NCBI GenBank assembly: GCA_003013855.2
Contig: PVNU02000947.1
Coordinates: forward strand, 124,001 to 188,000
DNA length: 64,000 bases
Direction of reading: 5' to 3'
Source: Liriodendron chinense
Lineage: Eukaryota; Streptophyta; Magnoliopsida; Magnoliales; Magnoliaceae
Shown: in pieces, positions 1 through 10,005 of the stretch
Position numbering within the stretch: the first letter of the stretch is position 1
How the letters are laid out: the number at the start of each line of letters is the position of its first letter
Made by a program: the position numbers and the translations under genes
The notes under the pieces: generated by a model
Told to the model about the DNA's origin: nothing
Databases searched by the model: none
Seen by the model: the letters and a program-made list of their open reading frames with translations, nothing else

Positions 1-67
1 TTTGAATTTTGGGGGGGGTCTTTTGAGTGAGGATGGCACTCACTTGCTCAGTTAAGAAGGCCTTTTG

Positions 68-1872
68 CTACATATTATATTTGCGTTTTGTTGTGCATAG
101 GTCTTTTAGAAACTTGGCATAAGAGGGAATTTGTTTGATGGCATCAAGCAAAGGGATATTAATCTTGACTTGTCTGAAAATTTCTAAAATATCATGAGAA
201 TTTGGGAGAGATTTTGGGGCAACCAATCTTGAAGGGAATGGTGCTACAGGCTTGTAAATGCGTTCCGGTTGTTGTGGGGCTAAGTTAGATCCATCTTCAT
301 CCTCAGAATTTACCGGATCATTAGGCTCATCAGCCTTCACCGGAATAGTTTTGTCAATTTGTTTTCCACTTCTAAGGGTGGTGATGGATTTGGCTTGCTC
401 CATGTTTTGGTTGAAAGGATTAGGGATGCTTACTTCATGTCCTTGCTTTGGATTGGGCTGAGGTTGGGCCAAAAAGGTCCCTTCCCTAGCATTCAAGCAT
501 CCCTTAATCTCATCAACCGAGACTTTAAGCTCTTGGAACAATTGCTGATTTGTTTGATTGATTTGCGTTTGCCCTTGTATAAACGCCTTCAAGGTATCCT
601 CCATTGAGAATTGAGGTGGGGCCATATTTTGCATGGGTGGCCCTCTTTGAAAATTGGTAGGATTGCCCGTAGGAGCATTCTTCCAACTAAAATTTGGGTG
701 GTTCTTCCAACTCTCATTGTACGTATTACCTACCGGTCCATTGAAAGGCCGTTGATAACCATATGTGGCATTGGTGTGTTCATGTAATACCTCTTGAAAT
801 GTAGGAATTGTGGGACAATCTTGCGTAGCGTGTAAATCGGTGAGGCAAATCCCACATATGGTTTCAACAGCTTCATTGGACTTGGGAACTCCATTTTTAC
901 TAAGTTCCATGGCCTCAACCTTCCTTGTGAGGTTGGCTATCCTTGCATTCACATCGTCTTCCTCCTTAAGGACATAGATCCCTCCTTTCTCTTGAGTGGG
1001 TTTGGACTTATTAGGTGTATCCCAAGATTGGGCATTTTCAGCCAACATGTCCAAGTAATTCCAAGCCTCATCTGGATTTTTACTCATAAACTCGCCATTG
1101 CACATCATCTCCACAAATTGGCGCATATTGGAGCTTAATCCATCATTGAAAAAATTTATAATTCGCCAACTCTCATAGCCATGATGTGGGCAAGCAAGCA
1201 GGAGATCTTTAAATCTTTCCCATCATTGAAAGAAAGATTCACCTTCTTTAGCCAAGAAATTCATTATGGCCCTTCGAAGGGTGTTCGTTTTATGAGCCGG
1301 GAAGAACTTTTTCAAGAATTCCCAGTTCATCTCAACCCATGACCCAATCGAATGTGGTCTAAGAGAGTGAAGCCAATCCTTGGCTCTTTCTTTCAAAGTG
1401 AAAGGAAAAAGTTTAAGTCTGATAGTATCCTCGGAAACATTGGTGTAATGCAAAGTGGCCAACACTTCTTCGAATTCTTTCAGGTGTAAGTATGGGCGGT
1501 CAGAGTCTAGCCCATGGAACTTTGGTAAGAGTTGAATTACACCCGGTTTTATGTCAAAGTTTCCACCGTTTGCTGGTAGAACCACGCAAGAGGGTGTAAT
1601 TGCTCGGGCAGGTTGTAGGTAGTCCCGTAGTGATCTCATTGGAGGAACATTATGTACCTCATTCTCTCCTACTCCTTCCTGATTTGCGTTTGTAGTTGGA
1701 GTAGGGAGGGAGGATTCCTTAAAGGTGTTTGTTCCATACTCCCCAAACTTTCACAATGCTCTTGGTAATTTCGGACTCGTCTATGGACTGACAATGGTCC
1801 AACTAAACCACCTTCAGATTGGAGACGATTTGAGTGGTTACGTTCCCAACGGGACATAAACCACTCAACCAA
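68..1872 (-). pseudogene. Athila-type Ty3/gypsy gag, degraded
   Basis: This encodes the capsid/nucleocapsid polyprotein of an Athila-type retrotransposon, read leftward from its LTR at 2112-3571. It survives as three pieces. The N-terminal piece is at 1669-1872. The central retrotransposon-gag domain at 1223-1639 has the motifs PKFHGLDSDRPYLHLKEFEE and FPFTLKERAKDWLHSL. A 352-residue C-terminal part at 68-1126 has a degenerate zinc knuckle (CGICLTDLHATQDCPTIP) followed by a Q/N/P-rich linker and the TTLRSGKQ segment typical of Athila before the protease. Stop codons and frame changes separate the pieces, and a stop closes the frame at 68 just before the protease domain would begin. The element runs off the left edge of the window. 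Assignment to Athila rests on the gag motifs and the Asp-tRNA-like PBS. Confidence 0.85.
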
Positions 1873-2087
1873 AGACTAAAACTAATCCTAAATCCTAGAA
1901 AACTGAAATATGAAATTAATCTAAAAAAATTCTGAAAAAGCTAAGTTAGAAAGGTATCACCTGATGTGCTTGAACTAGAGAAGAATTCCTACAAAACAGA
2001 AAAATTTTGTTAGTTCTAAGAAAATCAGAAAAACCTATCTATTTCTACTTCTACAGCCACTGAACTATTTGAAAACCGTTATCTAGA

Positions 2088-2105
2088 TCCCCGGCAGCGA
2101 CGCCA
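2088..2105 (-). promoter_or_regulatory. Primer binding site, tRNA-Asp type
   Basis: Read on the minus strand this is TGGCGTCGCTGCCGGGGA, complementary to the 3' end of plant tRNA-Asp with two transitions. It starts a few bases from the LTR end at 2112, the normal spacing for Athila elements, and fixes the element as minus-oriented. The leader between it and gag (about 1873-2087) contains no recognisable gene. Confidence 0.85.
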
Positions 2106-2154
2106 AAAACTTGTTCGCTTGGCTCAAGTGTAAGGCTGCAATGTAGTAATAAAG

Positions 2155-2169
2155 CTCGGTAAGACCGAG
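2155..2169 (-). other. Conserved U5 stem-loop
   Basis: In the transcript sense this reads CTCGGT-CTT-ACCGAG, a perfect six-pair stem with a CTT triloop, next to the conserved CCCTGTGGATCGAC of Athila U5. Three other LTRs in the window keep the stem at 4927-4941, 38329-38343 and 40392-40406 with compensating changes. Confidence 0.6.
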
Positions 2170-3027
2170 GTCGATCCACAGGGAAAGAGAAACAACTTCA
2201 AACTACTCCAGCAATTCAATTTTGCAAGAATATCATATTCAATTTGGTAATTAACTAAAACAGCAACTTTAATAGAAAATCAGTAATTTAAAGTATTAAG
2301 GCATTCAAGGATCTACTTGTAGCAATCCCATATCAATTCAATCAATCCAAGTAGAGAACACAACTAGATTTGAAGTCCTATCTCTCATTTAGTTGGAAAA
2401 TAAAGCATTCACACACATTCAATCCAAATCTAGTTGAACTTCCAAATTCTAGCCCATTCAATCAATATAGAATTCAAAACCATAGCCTTCGGAGTAACAG
2501 TCATGCCTATGGACTATGGCCTGCTCAAGGATTACTATGATTCAAATCTAGACAAGCATTATATGATAATCTCAGAGAATTGCAAGGAATTCATGTCCGG
2601 AGCACATGAACTCTCATAAAACATCTCAAACTACCACTTTAAGAAACTAGAACATGAGAAAAAAATCCAAACTTGAATTAAAATTACTTGAGTTAACTGA
2701 ATCCAACATAGAATTAGCTACAAGCTTCACCTCTCAGCCTTAGTTGAGAGGTTATAGCCGAGCATATTCATGCTACAACTAAAAACTCTTAATAAAAGCA
2801 TAAAACTAAAAAAATCGAAAATAGGAGAGTTGCAGACGCTCCACGACAGCTTTCCCTCCTTGTAACCATGTCCCTTAGCTTCTCTGATGACCTAGGAAGA
2901 GCCCCTAGGTGTCCTTTTATAGTAAGAAAGCTCCCTTGCGTCGGAAACATCCAGAATCTGCGAAAGGTTACGCAGTGCGCAGTAGTTTTCGGAGTCCCGA
3001 TTTAGAAAGGACTCTGTTTACGCAGAG

Positions 3028-3309
3028 CCGACCGGTCTAGACCGGTCGGACTGGTCTTTTAAACAGTCCAGGGAGTACAGCCGACCGGTCAAGACCAATC
3101 GGACTGACTTGCCCAGCAGTCCAGTGAGCTAGCCGACCGGTCAAGACCGGTCGGACTAGTTTTCCCTTTGTCCAGTGCACATGGCCGACCGGTCAAGACC
3201 GGTCGGACTAGTTTTCCCTTTGTCCAGTGCACATGGCCGACCGGTCAAGACCGGTAGGCCTTTCTTCAATGTGATCAGCGTCTATGGCCGACTGGTCAAG
3301 ACCGGTCGG
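3028..3309 (-). repeat. 52-bp tandem repeat of a CCGACCGGTC palindrome in U3
   Basis: Six copies begin at 3028, 3081, 3133, 3185, 3237 and 3288, a spacing of 51-53 bp. Each is CCGACCGGTC, a two-base spacer, then GACCGGTCGG, so each is a 22-bp inverted repeat. The first copy is a perfect palindrome; later ones carry one to three changes. The array lies about 110-390 bp upstream of the LTR TATA box, the place where LTR enhancers sit. A CT-rich tract (3310-3420) follows. Confidence 0.85.
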
Positions 3310-3571
3310 TCCTCCTTCCCTTTTATTCTTCTTCCTTTCTTTTTCTCCTCTTTCTTCTTCTCTCTCTTCTCCTTGCGTTCTTCTTTCTTTGGTCCTCTTT
3401 CGTCCTTCATCCAATGGTTCTAAAGGCATTCTTTCAATCCCTAATTGAATGAAGTCCGTTCTCATCTCCTATAAGCACAAAACATGTGTTAGATGGGCCT
3501 TTAAATCATGAAAATCATGCAAACCATGTCAAGTAATGGGCAATGCAATGTATAAATTGGAGGTTCAACAG

Positions 3572-3776
3572 TAAGTAGTGTATCTCCGACGAAGCTCATT
3601 ACCCCATCGTAGCCACAAAAAATTTCTTAGAATGGGTTTTGCACGGGTTGGATAGACTCCGCCGAAGGAATCGCTATCCAAGCAACCTGAGGGAGGTTAG
3701 GAGTTAGCTCAAGGATGTCTAGCGAAGGTAACGTCTGCCTCGAAGTAAATGGATGAGTCGTCTTTTTAGGAGGCAT
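3572..3776 (-). pseudogene. Tat-type gag N-terminus, truncated by the Athila insertion
   Basis: On the minus strand the frame opens at 3776 with MPPKKT, then residues resembling HPFTSRQTLPS, the same start as the gag of the full Tat element (18098 downward). It is cut off at 3572 where the Athila LTR begins. Small indels and a stop are present. The matching PBS region is 3823-3838 and the LTR starts at 3841. Confidence 0.75.
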
Positions 3777-3822
3777 AGTGGGAGGTTACAATCGATGATG
3801 AGAACGAATTGAATACTCGTTC

Positions 3823-3838
3823 CCACAGACGGCACCAA
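3823..3838 (-). promoter_or_regulatory. Primer binding site of the left Tat element
   Basis: Read on the minus strand this is TTGGTGCCGTCTGTGG, the form common in Tat-type plant elements, immediately next to the LTR at 3841. The equivalent site of the full Tat element is at 18146-18163. Confidence 0.65.
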
Positions 3839-3840
3839 TC

Positions 3841-4617
3841 TGTTGACGTCAGATTCTAGTAACAGGTCCCTCCCGAGTATATGCCCTTCTCGAAGTGAGC
3901 TCCCCTCCAAACCTGAAAGCCAAAGAAGAAAACTAAGGGTGGCTGGCGCTTGGCCGTTGGCCCTCCGAAGCTTAAGTCAGAGGTGACTTGATAATAAGAT
4001 GAAGTGTGAAACGTAGGCTTTGGGATTGTGTACCTTTATCATCTGTGGGGCCATCTATTTATACAGATCCTGGTGATCCAGTCTGTTGCACAAGTCGTTA
4101 AGATCACTACTGGTTTTAGGGGATAAGGTGCTTATCCTATTAATCCTTAGATAAAGGGATGGCCTAACCATTCTAGACGTTTAGTTGGTTACGTCTCTTG
4201 ATGGAGATCCCCCATGGTTCGAAGCTATGAATAGAAACAAGCCAAAACCGGGCTATATGGGCTGTTGGTACTATAAGATGATGAAGAATATCCCCAACAA
4301 ACAAACAACCAACGGGTAGGAGCTGACTAGGCTCGGAGATGGCTTCGTTTAACGACCACGAGCCGAGCTGCTCACATTTGAAGATGGCCTCATTTAACGA
4401 CCACGAGCCGAGCTGCTCGCATTCGGAGATGGCCTTGTTTAACGACCATGAGCCGGGCTGCTCACATATGTATAGGTGGTCGAAGGTCTGAGGTGATATA
4501 CGAGATATCAGCGGGGAGGCTCGCTAATCAGATGTTCTGGTCGTGACTTTTATAGAGAGGCGCTCGCAGATCACATATTGCTTATACTCCTTCGATGACC
4601 AACTTTATTCTACAACA
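3841..4617 (-). mobile_element. LTR of the left Tat-type element
   Basis: This LTR starts TGTTGACGTC and ends TTCTACAACA on the plus strand. Stretches such as AACTAAGGGTGGCTGGCG and TTGGCCCTCCGAAGCTTAAG are shared with the LTRs at 8838-9540 and 18167-18872, so it is the same family but clearly diverged. It contains a near-perfect threefold repeat (about 4335-4460) of a unit with TTTAACGACCACGAGCCG. The element it belongs to extends left and is interrupted at 3571. Confidence 0.8.
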
Positions 4618-4985
4618 TACGTGCTTCATTAGAACTAGAAATCTGATTTTTCATATTTAAGTGGGACTGTTTGTGTTGAATGAAATATCTTCCAATTAGA
4701 TGAGAGATAGAACTTTGATTCTAATCGGGTTTGTGCTTAGATGAATAAATTGGCAATGGACTACTATAAGTGGATCCTTAAAAGCCCCAGTATTTCTTCA
4801 ATTCTTAGATTTTCTTCTATTTAATTACTGTTTTTTATTAGTTCTTAAAACTGAATTATAAAGTTGTTGAGATTGAAGTTATTAGAATAAGTTGGGATTG
4901 TTTACCCCAATTCCCTGTGGATCGACCTCGGTCTTACTGAGATTATTACTACATCGCAGTCTTGCACTTGAGGCGAGCGAATAGC
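4618..4985 (+). mobile_element. Athila-type LTR 3' part, plus orientation, fragment
   Basis: This ends with the Athila U5 signature (CCCTGTGGATCGACCTCGG at about 4912-4930, stem-loop at 4927-4941, then TGCACTTGAGGCGAGCGAA), here read on the plus strand, opposite to the element at 2112-3571. The U3 part is missing or cut by the Tat insertion at 4617. No coding sequence follows. Confidence 0.65.
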
Positions 4986-6821
4986 CTTAGCATAAAAAAT
5001 TTTGGGAAAAATATCGATTCCCTATAATCGCAAGTAGAGGTGGATGCGGCGAAGGAAGTGGTGCTCCTATGATTCGTTTGGGGCTCAAACAACCCACAAG
5101 AACAAGCATCCAACACAAGCTCTCCTCATAAGCTCACTCTTCCTCTTCTTCTCCTTCTCTTTCTCCCGTTCCTTTTCTCTCTAAACCTAGCAAATTCGGA
5201 TTTGGGAGAGAAAGCCCCAAATGGACTCTATTTATAGTATCAGATGTGGTGCAAATGGCCCTAAAAGCCTGGTTATTGGTTATCTAACCCTATGAGAGGT
5301 TGATTCTAGCATTTGAGGCCCACTTAGGTCCATACGGGTCAATATAATCCATGGGATAGTTGCTACAAGTGGAGATCTACCAAAGGGTACAATTATCTGC
5401 ATTTCGGATGCGAGGATCAATGTTTATGATGCAGTGTTCATTTAACGGTCATCGATCGAGACCGCAAATTTAGGGATACTTGAGAAGAAATGTTTGAGAC
5501 TAGGATCCTAAATTTCATTAAAATCTAATGGCTCGAAACCCACAACTTCACGTAAGTTCGAGTGGGCATAATTCATTTAAGTTTCAAAAAATTAAGGACA
5601 GGTTCACACATCACATGTGCCACCCTCTCGACTCCAAGTTGAGCAATTCGGTGCATAGTCTTGGCTCAACATCCCGTAAAGGTCATCAAGCCCACTAAGA
5701 CTAACGATTTTCCTTAGTTTTGGGTTAATTGGTCCACTAACGAGCGGTTTAGAGCTTGTTTGGATAATCCGAACATTTCAAGAATGAATTGGATAGTAAG
5801 ATTTCTCATGCATGATTGTTAGGGTTTGATTTAGTTAAGTTCAACATGTGGCCTATTTGCAATTAGTGAAAATGGTGATTCGATCCCAATCACCCCAATT
5901 AAGAGTCTTAATTCGACTAAATTGTAAACTATCAGGAATAGTAAAGCATATAAATAATTAAATAAAATAAAATAAATACTAAGATAATTGCATAGGATGA
6001 TTCTTAACATGATTAGAAGCAATTTCTAAGAAGACACCCAATACTAAAACTCTAAGATGAAAAAGATACGTTCGATCCATTAACAATATGCAGTTGTAAG
6101 AATTTTCAGTTTCAAGTGGTCTATTGTTTGTAATATTTTTAAAAAATTTAGTAACTAAATTATTTTTATAATTATTTGTCAAGTATTCTCTCATCCTTCA
6201 AAGTTTCAGCTTATACCAAGTTCTAAAAAAATTATTAAAATTTTAGAAGTACCAACTTCCGAAACTAACGATATTCTGAACAAAATCCAAATCTTCGTAA
6301 AAGTAATCTCATTATAATATATTTTTTTAATTTTTATATATTTTTAGATAAAACTAGACTCTTCAAGATTCAACTTAGTTTTTGAATCACCTCAATCGAA
6401 GTTATATCAAGAGAGATATGAAATTTCAAAGTCAATGTATTAAAGCTGACAAGTGACAAATTTGCTCAGAAAAACTTATATTAAAATTTATATCAGCTGA
6501 GGGAGTTATATCGATGTGCTAAAGCTGCTTGTTTAGAAAAACTTATATTTGCCCCTTTTTTCTGAAAAGCTATAGTTTCACTGACCTCTCTAGACACTGT
6601 TTGCTTATTTACATGCAATAACATTTAAGTAAATGTCATATTTATCTTTTCATGCAATAACTCCATTTAGTTCAAGGGCCTATTTGATTTTTCAATTCGT
6701 CATTAAATACATTGTAAATGTGTAATAATTATTTTCTTAAGTAATGACTGCATCGTTTCCTATGCCTGATTTAACTACCTACTTTTTTATTACTAAAACT
6801 GAATACAGTGCAAAATATAGG
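4986..6821. other. Unresolved repeat-derived sequence
   Basis: There is no supportable gene. A CT-rich stretch (5110-5190) followed by TCTATTTATAGTATC (about 5227-5242) looks like the core of an old LTR, and the AT-rich remainder has only random short ORFs. Ends and target duplications could not be found, so I do not name an element. Confidence 0.4.
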
Positions 6822-7113
6822 AGGGGCCCACCGTGATGTGTGGCTTATCAACACCGTCCATCTATTTTTCCAATTGAATTTAGGGCATGAGCTAAAACAT
6901 TAGGTAGATTCAAAGATCAGGTCGACCACACCATAGAAAAAAGTGAATCGAACACCTACCGTTAAAAACTTCTTGCGACATTGTTTCCTTTGGCATGGGC
7001 CACTTGAGTATTAGATTTGCCTCATTTTTCGGCTCATGCCTTAAAATATTATGGTAAAACTGATGGACGACAAGGATATGTCATATATAATGGTGGGGCT
7101 CACAATTTTAAAC
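6822..7113. mobile_element. Fold-back (MITE-like) element, decayed
   Basis: The left arm (GGGGCCCACCGTGATGTGTG, then CACCGTCCATC and a GACCACACC word) is mirrored by a right arm (CCACTTGAG, CTCATGCC, GATGGACG and GTGGGGCTCAC). It belongs to the fold-back family that recurs throughout the window; it is short and diverged. Confidence 0.65.
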
Positions 7114-8633
7114 CACTTCTTTTGGACCTATTTTCGAAGAAGAAATTACATCGAATTTTCAAATAGGGTGAAAAAGTAACAATAGCCCATTTCCAAGGTA
7201 TTCACAAAGGAATTAGAAAATCAAACAAGCCCTAAATTATTTCATATAAATAAGGAAGTACCCCCATTTGGATTCAATAAAAATACTACGAAAATCAAAT
7301 TCTCAATAATAAAAAGCAACTTTCTATTCCAAGAACAAATCGCAACTTTTTAGCATTTTTGAAAAGTTGAACTTTTAAATTATAGGGTTTTTTTTTTGTT
7401 TTTTTGCAAATTCTAACCATTCATAAATTTTGATAAATCAAAACTATAGTGTTGTACACGAGCTGAGCCGATTGATCGAAAAACTCTTCGATTCACCAAC
7501 TCATTGGACTAGAAACACTCGAGACCATAATTCCCTGAACCTCTACCCCAAAAGATCCACAGCTTCACAAAAATCATTCCTTTTAGTCTCAAACATGTGC
7601 GAATACAGGCGCGAACATGCACTCTAATAAAAAAAATCAAAGGTAAGCCCAAGGACATCCAATTCCCATGTTGGTGAAAATTTGGGATGTTACAACTATA
7701 ATAATGGTTGCAATGAGCGACGGGGTTGGAAAAACAAAGAGTGTTTCACTATAGCAAGATATGAACTAAATGAGGATAAATTTGGACGGTAGGAAGGACG
7801 AAAGTGTTGCGCAGGGTAGCTCGAGTGGCTTTTGATTAAGACTTGAATCGCTTCAGAGGCTTGAAATTTGGTTAGGCTTAGGCTAGGCTAAGGCTAGTCT
7901 TTTTTCACTCACTTATGCTCTAGTCAGTGGAACTAAAACAAAAGGGAGACAAGTCGCTAATCATTGAGGAGGACTCAAAAACTCTGGATCGGAAGGAATT
8001 GGACTGGGAAGACGAAGCTGAAGGGGGGCTATTTATAGCTGCTCCAAGTAGCAACTTTTGTAATTTAGGGCGGGCGGCACCCAGGGTGTCACTTGTCCTC
8101 TATTGGTGCTCCATCTTTTGACAGTTGGACTCTGAAGCTGTGGGTTCTTTCCCCCTTGGTTCGGTGCACTTTTCAGTCTAGCTCAACTCCACGGCTAAGA
8201 GTTGGACCTAAGCTTCGTTTTAGGTTCGATTAAGACTTTAACTAGGTGAGTTGATTGGGTGGAAGGGCTGGGCTAATCGGGTGAGTTGACTCACCGGATT
8301 GACCCATTATGAAGTTTTGGCCTGGTTTTTCCTAAAGGCAGGTTTTCCAGGGTTTTATGGTTTACAGTTTCTGGCAGGGTTAGTTAACTAGGTAGGGTTT
8401 TAAGATATGGATTAGATTTAGGTGCATGGATTTGGATATGGTTTTAAGATATGGATTAGGGTTTAGGTCATGGACTAGTGTTTGTCTCTAGGTTGAAGTT
8501 TGGATATGGGTTGAGGTTTAGATGTGGGTTAAGGTTTGGATTGAGGGTTTGGGACATGGATATGAATTACCATCCATCCTAACCGTATAATCATAATCAT
8601 CCTTTCGGCCTAGGGTGGGGTGTCTACATCAGG
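7114..8633. other. Unresolved intergenic or LTR-like sequence
   Basis: No gene is supported. The stretch 8340-8560 is rich in repeats of GTTTAGGT and TGGATATGG words, and it ends in GGGGTGTCTACA near 8620, which resembles an LTR 3' end, but no partner LTR was found. Confidence 0.35.
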
Positions 8634-8837
8634 GTAACAACTTAGTGGGTGTTACCCCTACCATGGGGCCCACCTTGATGATTTTCTGTGTATCCACACC
8701 GTCCATCCATTTCTCTGGACCATTTTAGGACGGAGTACCAAAATTTATGTAAATCCAAATCTCGAGTGTACCACACTAAAGAAAACAGTGGTGATTGAGT
8801 ACCTCACCATTAAAAATTCCAAAGGGCCCATCGTAAT
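8634..8837. mobile_element. Fold-back element, left half (split by the Tat insertion)
   Basis: This begins with the terminal inverted repeat GTAACAACTTAGTGGGTGTT and contains the family words GGGGCCCACCTTGATG and CACCGTCCATCCA. It stops at 8837 with GTAAT. The sequence resumes after the second GTAAT at 18873 without loss, showing that the Tat element inserted into it. Confidence 0.85.
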
Positions 8838-9540
8838 TGTTTACGTCGGATTTGGTAATAGGATCCTCCAGACGTTCACCTTCCTTCAAGCCAACTCCCT
8901 TCCCAACCTGAAAGAACACAAGAGAAAACTAAGGGTGGCCAGCGTCCAGCCATTGGCCCTCCGAAGCTAAGTCAGATGGGACATGGTTATAGAGTAAATA
9001 GCTAGATATGAGCTTAGAGATTGTGTACCTTTATCCTCTATGGAATCACTATTTATACAAATTCGGGTGATCCAACCTATCACGAAGACACTGCTGATTT
9101 TCAGAGATAAGGTGTTTATCATGTTAATCCCTAGATAAAAGGATGGCCTACTCCAGTTAGACATCTAGTTGATTATGTTCCTTTATGGTGATCCCCTAAG
9201 GTCCGGAGCCACGAACAAAGATAAGCCCAAAAACGGCCTATATGGGCTGCTGGTACTGAAAAAGCGAGGGATGTACGGGCTTGGAGATAACTGCTTGCAT
9301 ATTGAGATGTAACTCCTTTCAACGACCACGAGCCACGATGCTGGCATATTGGGGGTGTATACCGCACTTTTACGATATGCGAGCCTCGACCATGATGGCT
9401 CGGTGGTTCAGGAGTTGTATACCGCACTTTTATGATATGTGAGCCTCGACCATGAGGGCTCGGAGGTTAAACACCATCAAAAAGGCACTCGTGGGCCTCG
9501 AGTCTTTGCTATCTTCGACCATCGCATTTTAGCTATAACA
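8838..9540 (-). mobile_element. 3' LTR of the Tat element
   Basis: This copy runs TGTTTACGTCGG to TTTAGCTATAACA on the plus strand and pairs with 18167-18872. Inside are two head-to-tail copies of a unit ending GCGAGCCTCGACCATGA (about 9345-9465). Confidence 0.92.
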
Positions 9541-9556
9541 GATTGCCCCCCAAGTC
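9541..9556 (-). promoter_or_regulatory. Polypurine tract
   Basis: On the minus strand this reads ACTTGGGGGGCAATC directly before the 3' LTR start TGTTATAGC, the plus-strand primer site for reverse transcription. Confidence 0.8.
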
Positions 9557-9794
9557 CTTGCCGTCAAGAAGTCTAAGGGAAGGACTTGCTTACTGGCATA
9601 CATAACCGCCTAATGCCTTTCTCGAAGGTGAAGCCATACATGATTGGACTGTCATTAATGAGAGCCAGCTTTTCAGCAAAGAGAAAATGAAGAGGTGCCC
9701 GCCACGTATCTGCAGAATTAATGACCATGCCCGTTCGCCTGCTGTGCCAAATGAACGATCGCCGCGTGTCACCAAATCTTGAGGAATGATTGCT

Positions 9795-9804
9795 TATAAA
9801 TATA
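9795..9804 (+). promoter_or_regulatory. TATA box of the antisense ORF
   Basis: TATAAATATA lies about 200 bp upstream of the ATG at 10006, followed by a pyrimidine-rich leader (TTCTTCTTCTCTCC and CATCTCTCTCTC). The direction is opposite to the retrotransposon genome. Confidence 0.6.
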
Positions 9805-10005
9805 CGGAGTCTACAAAATTTTTAAATTTTCATCTGAAGTTTATGAAAATTCTTCTTCTCTCCTTGCTTCCCTCTTTCCTCTAGTGTAACTTCCCTTCTC
9901 TGATGTAACTTTGTTCCTCTGATTCCCTTTGGTATAACTTCATCCTTCATTCTTCTTCTTTTCGAAAGTATTATCCATCTCTCTCTCTTTTTATCTTAAG
10001 CAACC

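Larger units (their letters stand above)
2112..3571 (-). mobile_element. 5' LTR of the Athila-type element
   Basis: The plus strand starts TGTTCGCTTG and ends GGTTCAACA, so the LTR is TG...CA on either strand. The PBS lies just outside its left end. On the minus strand it carries a TATA box (CTATAAAAGG near 2918-2927) with the palindromic tandem array 3028-3309 upstream of it. A conserved U5 hairpin lies at 2155-2169. The same family recurs as a solo LTR at 38288-39880. It is inserted in the gag leader of a Tat element. The base pairs after it are GTAAG; the partner duplication is outside the window. Confidence 0.85.
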
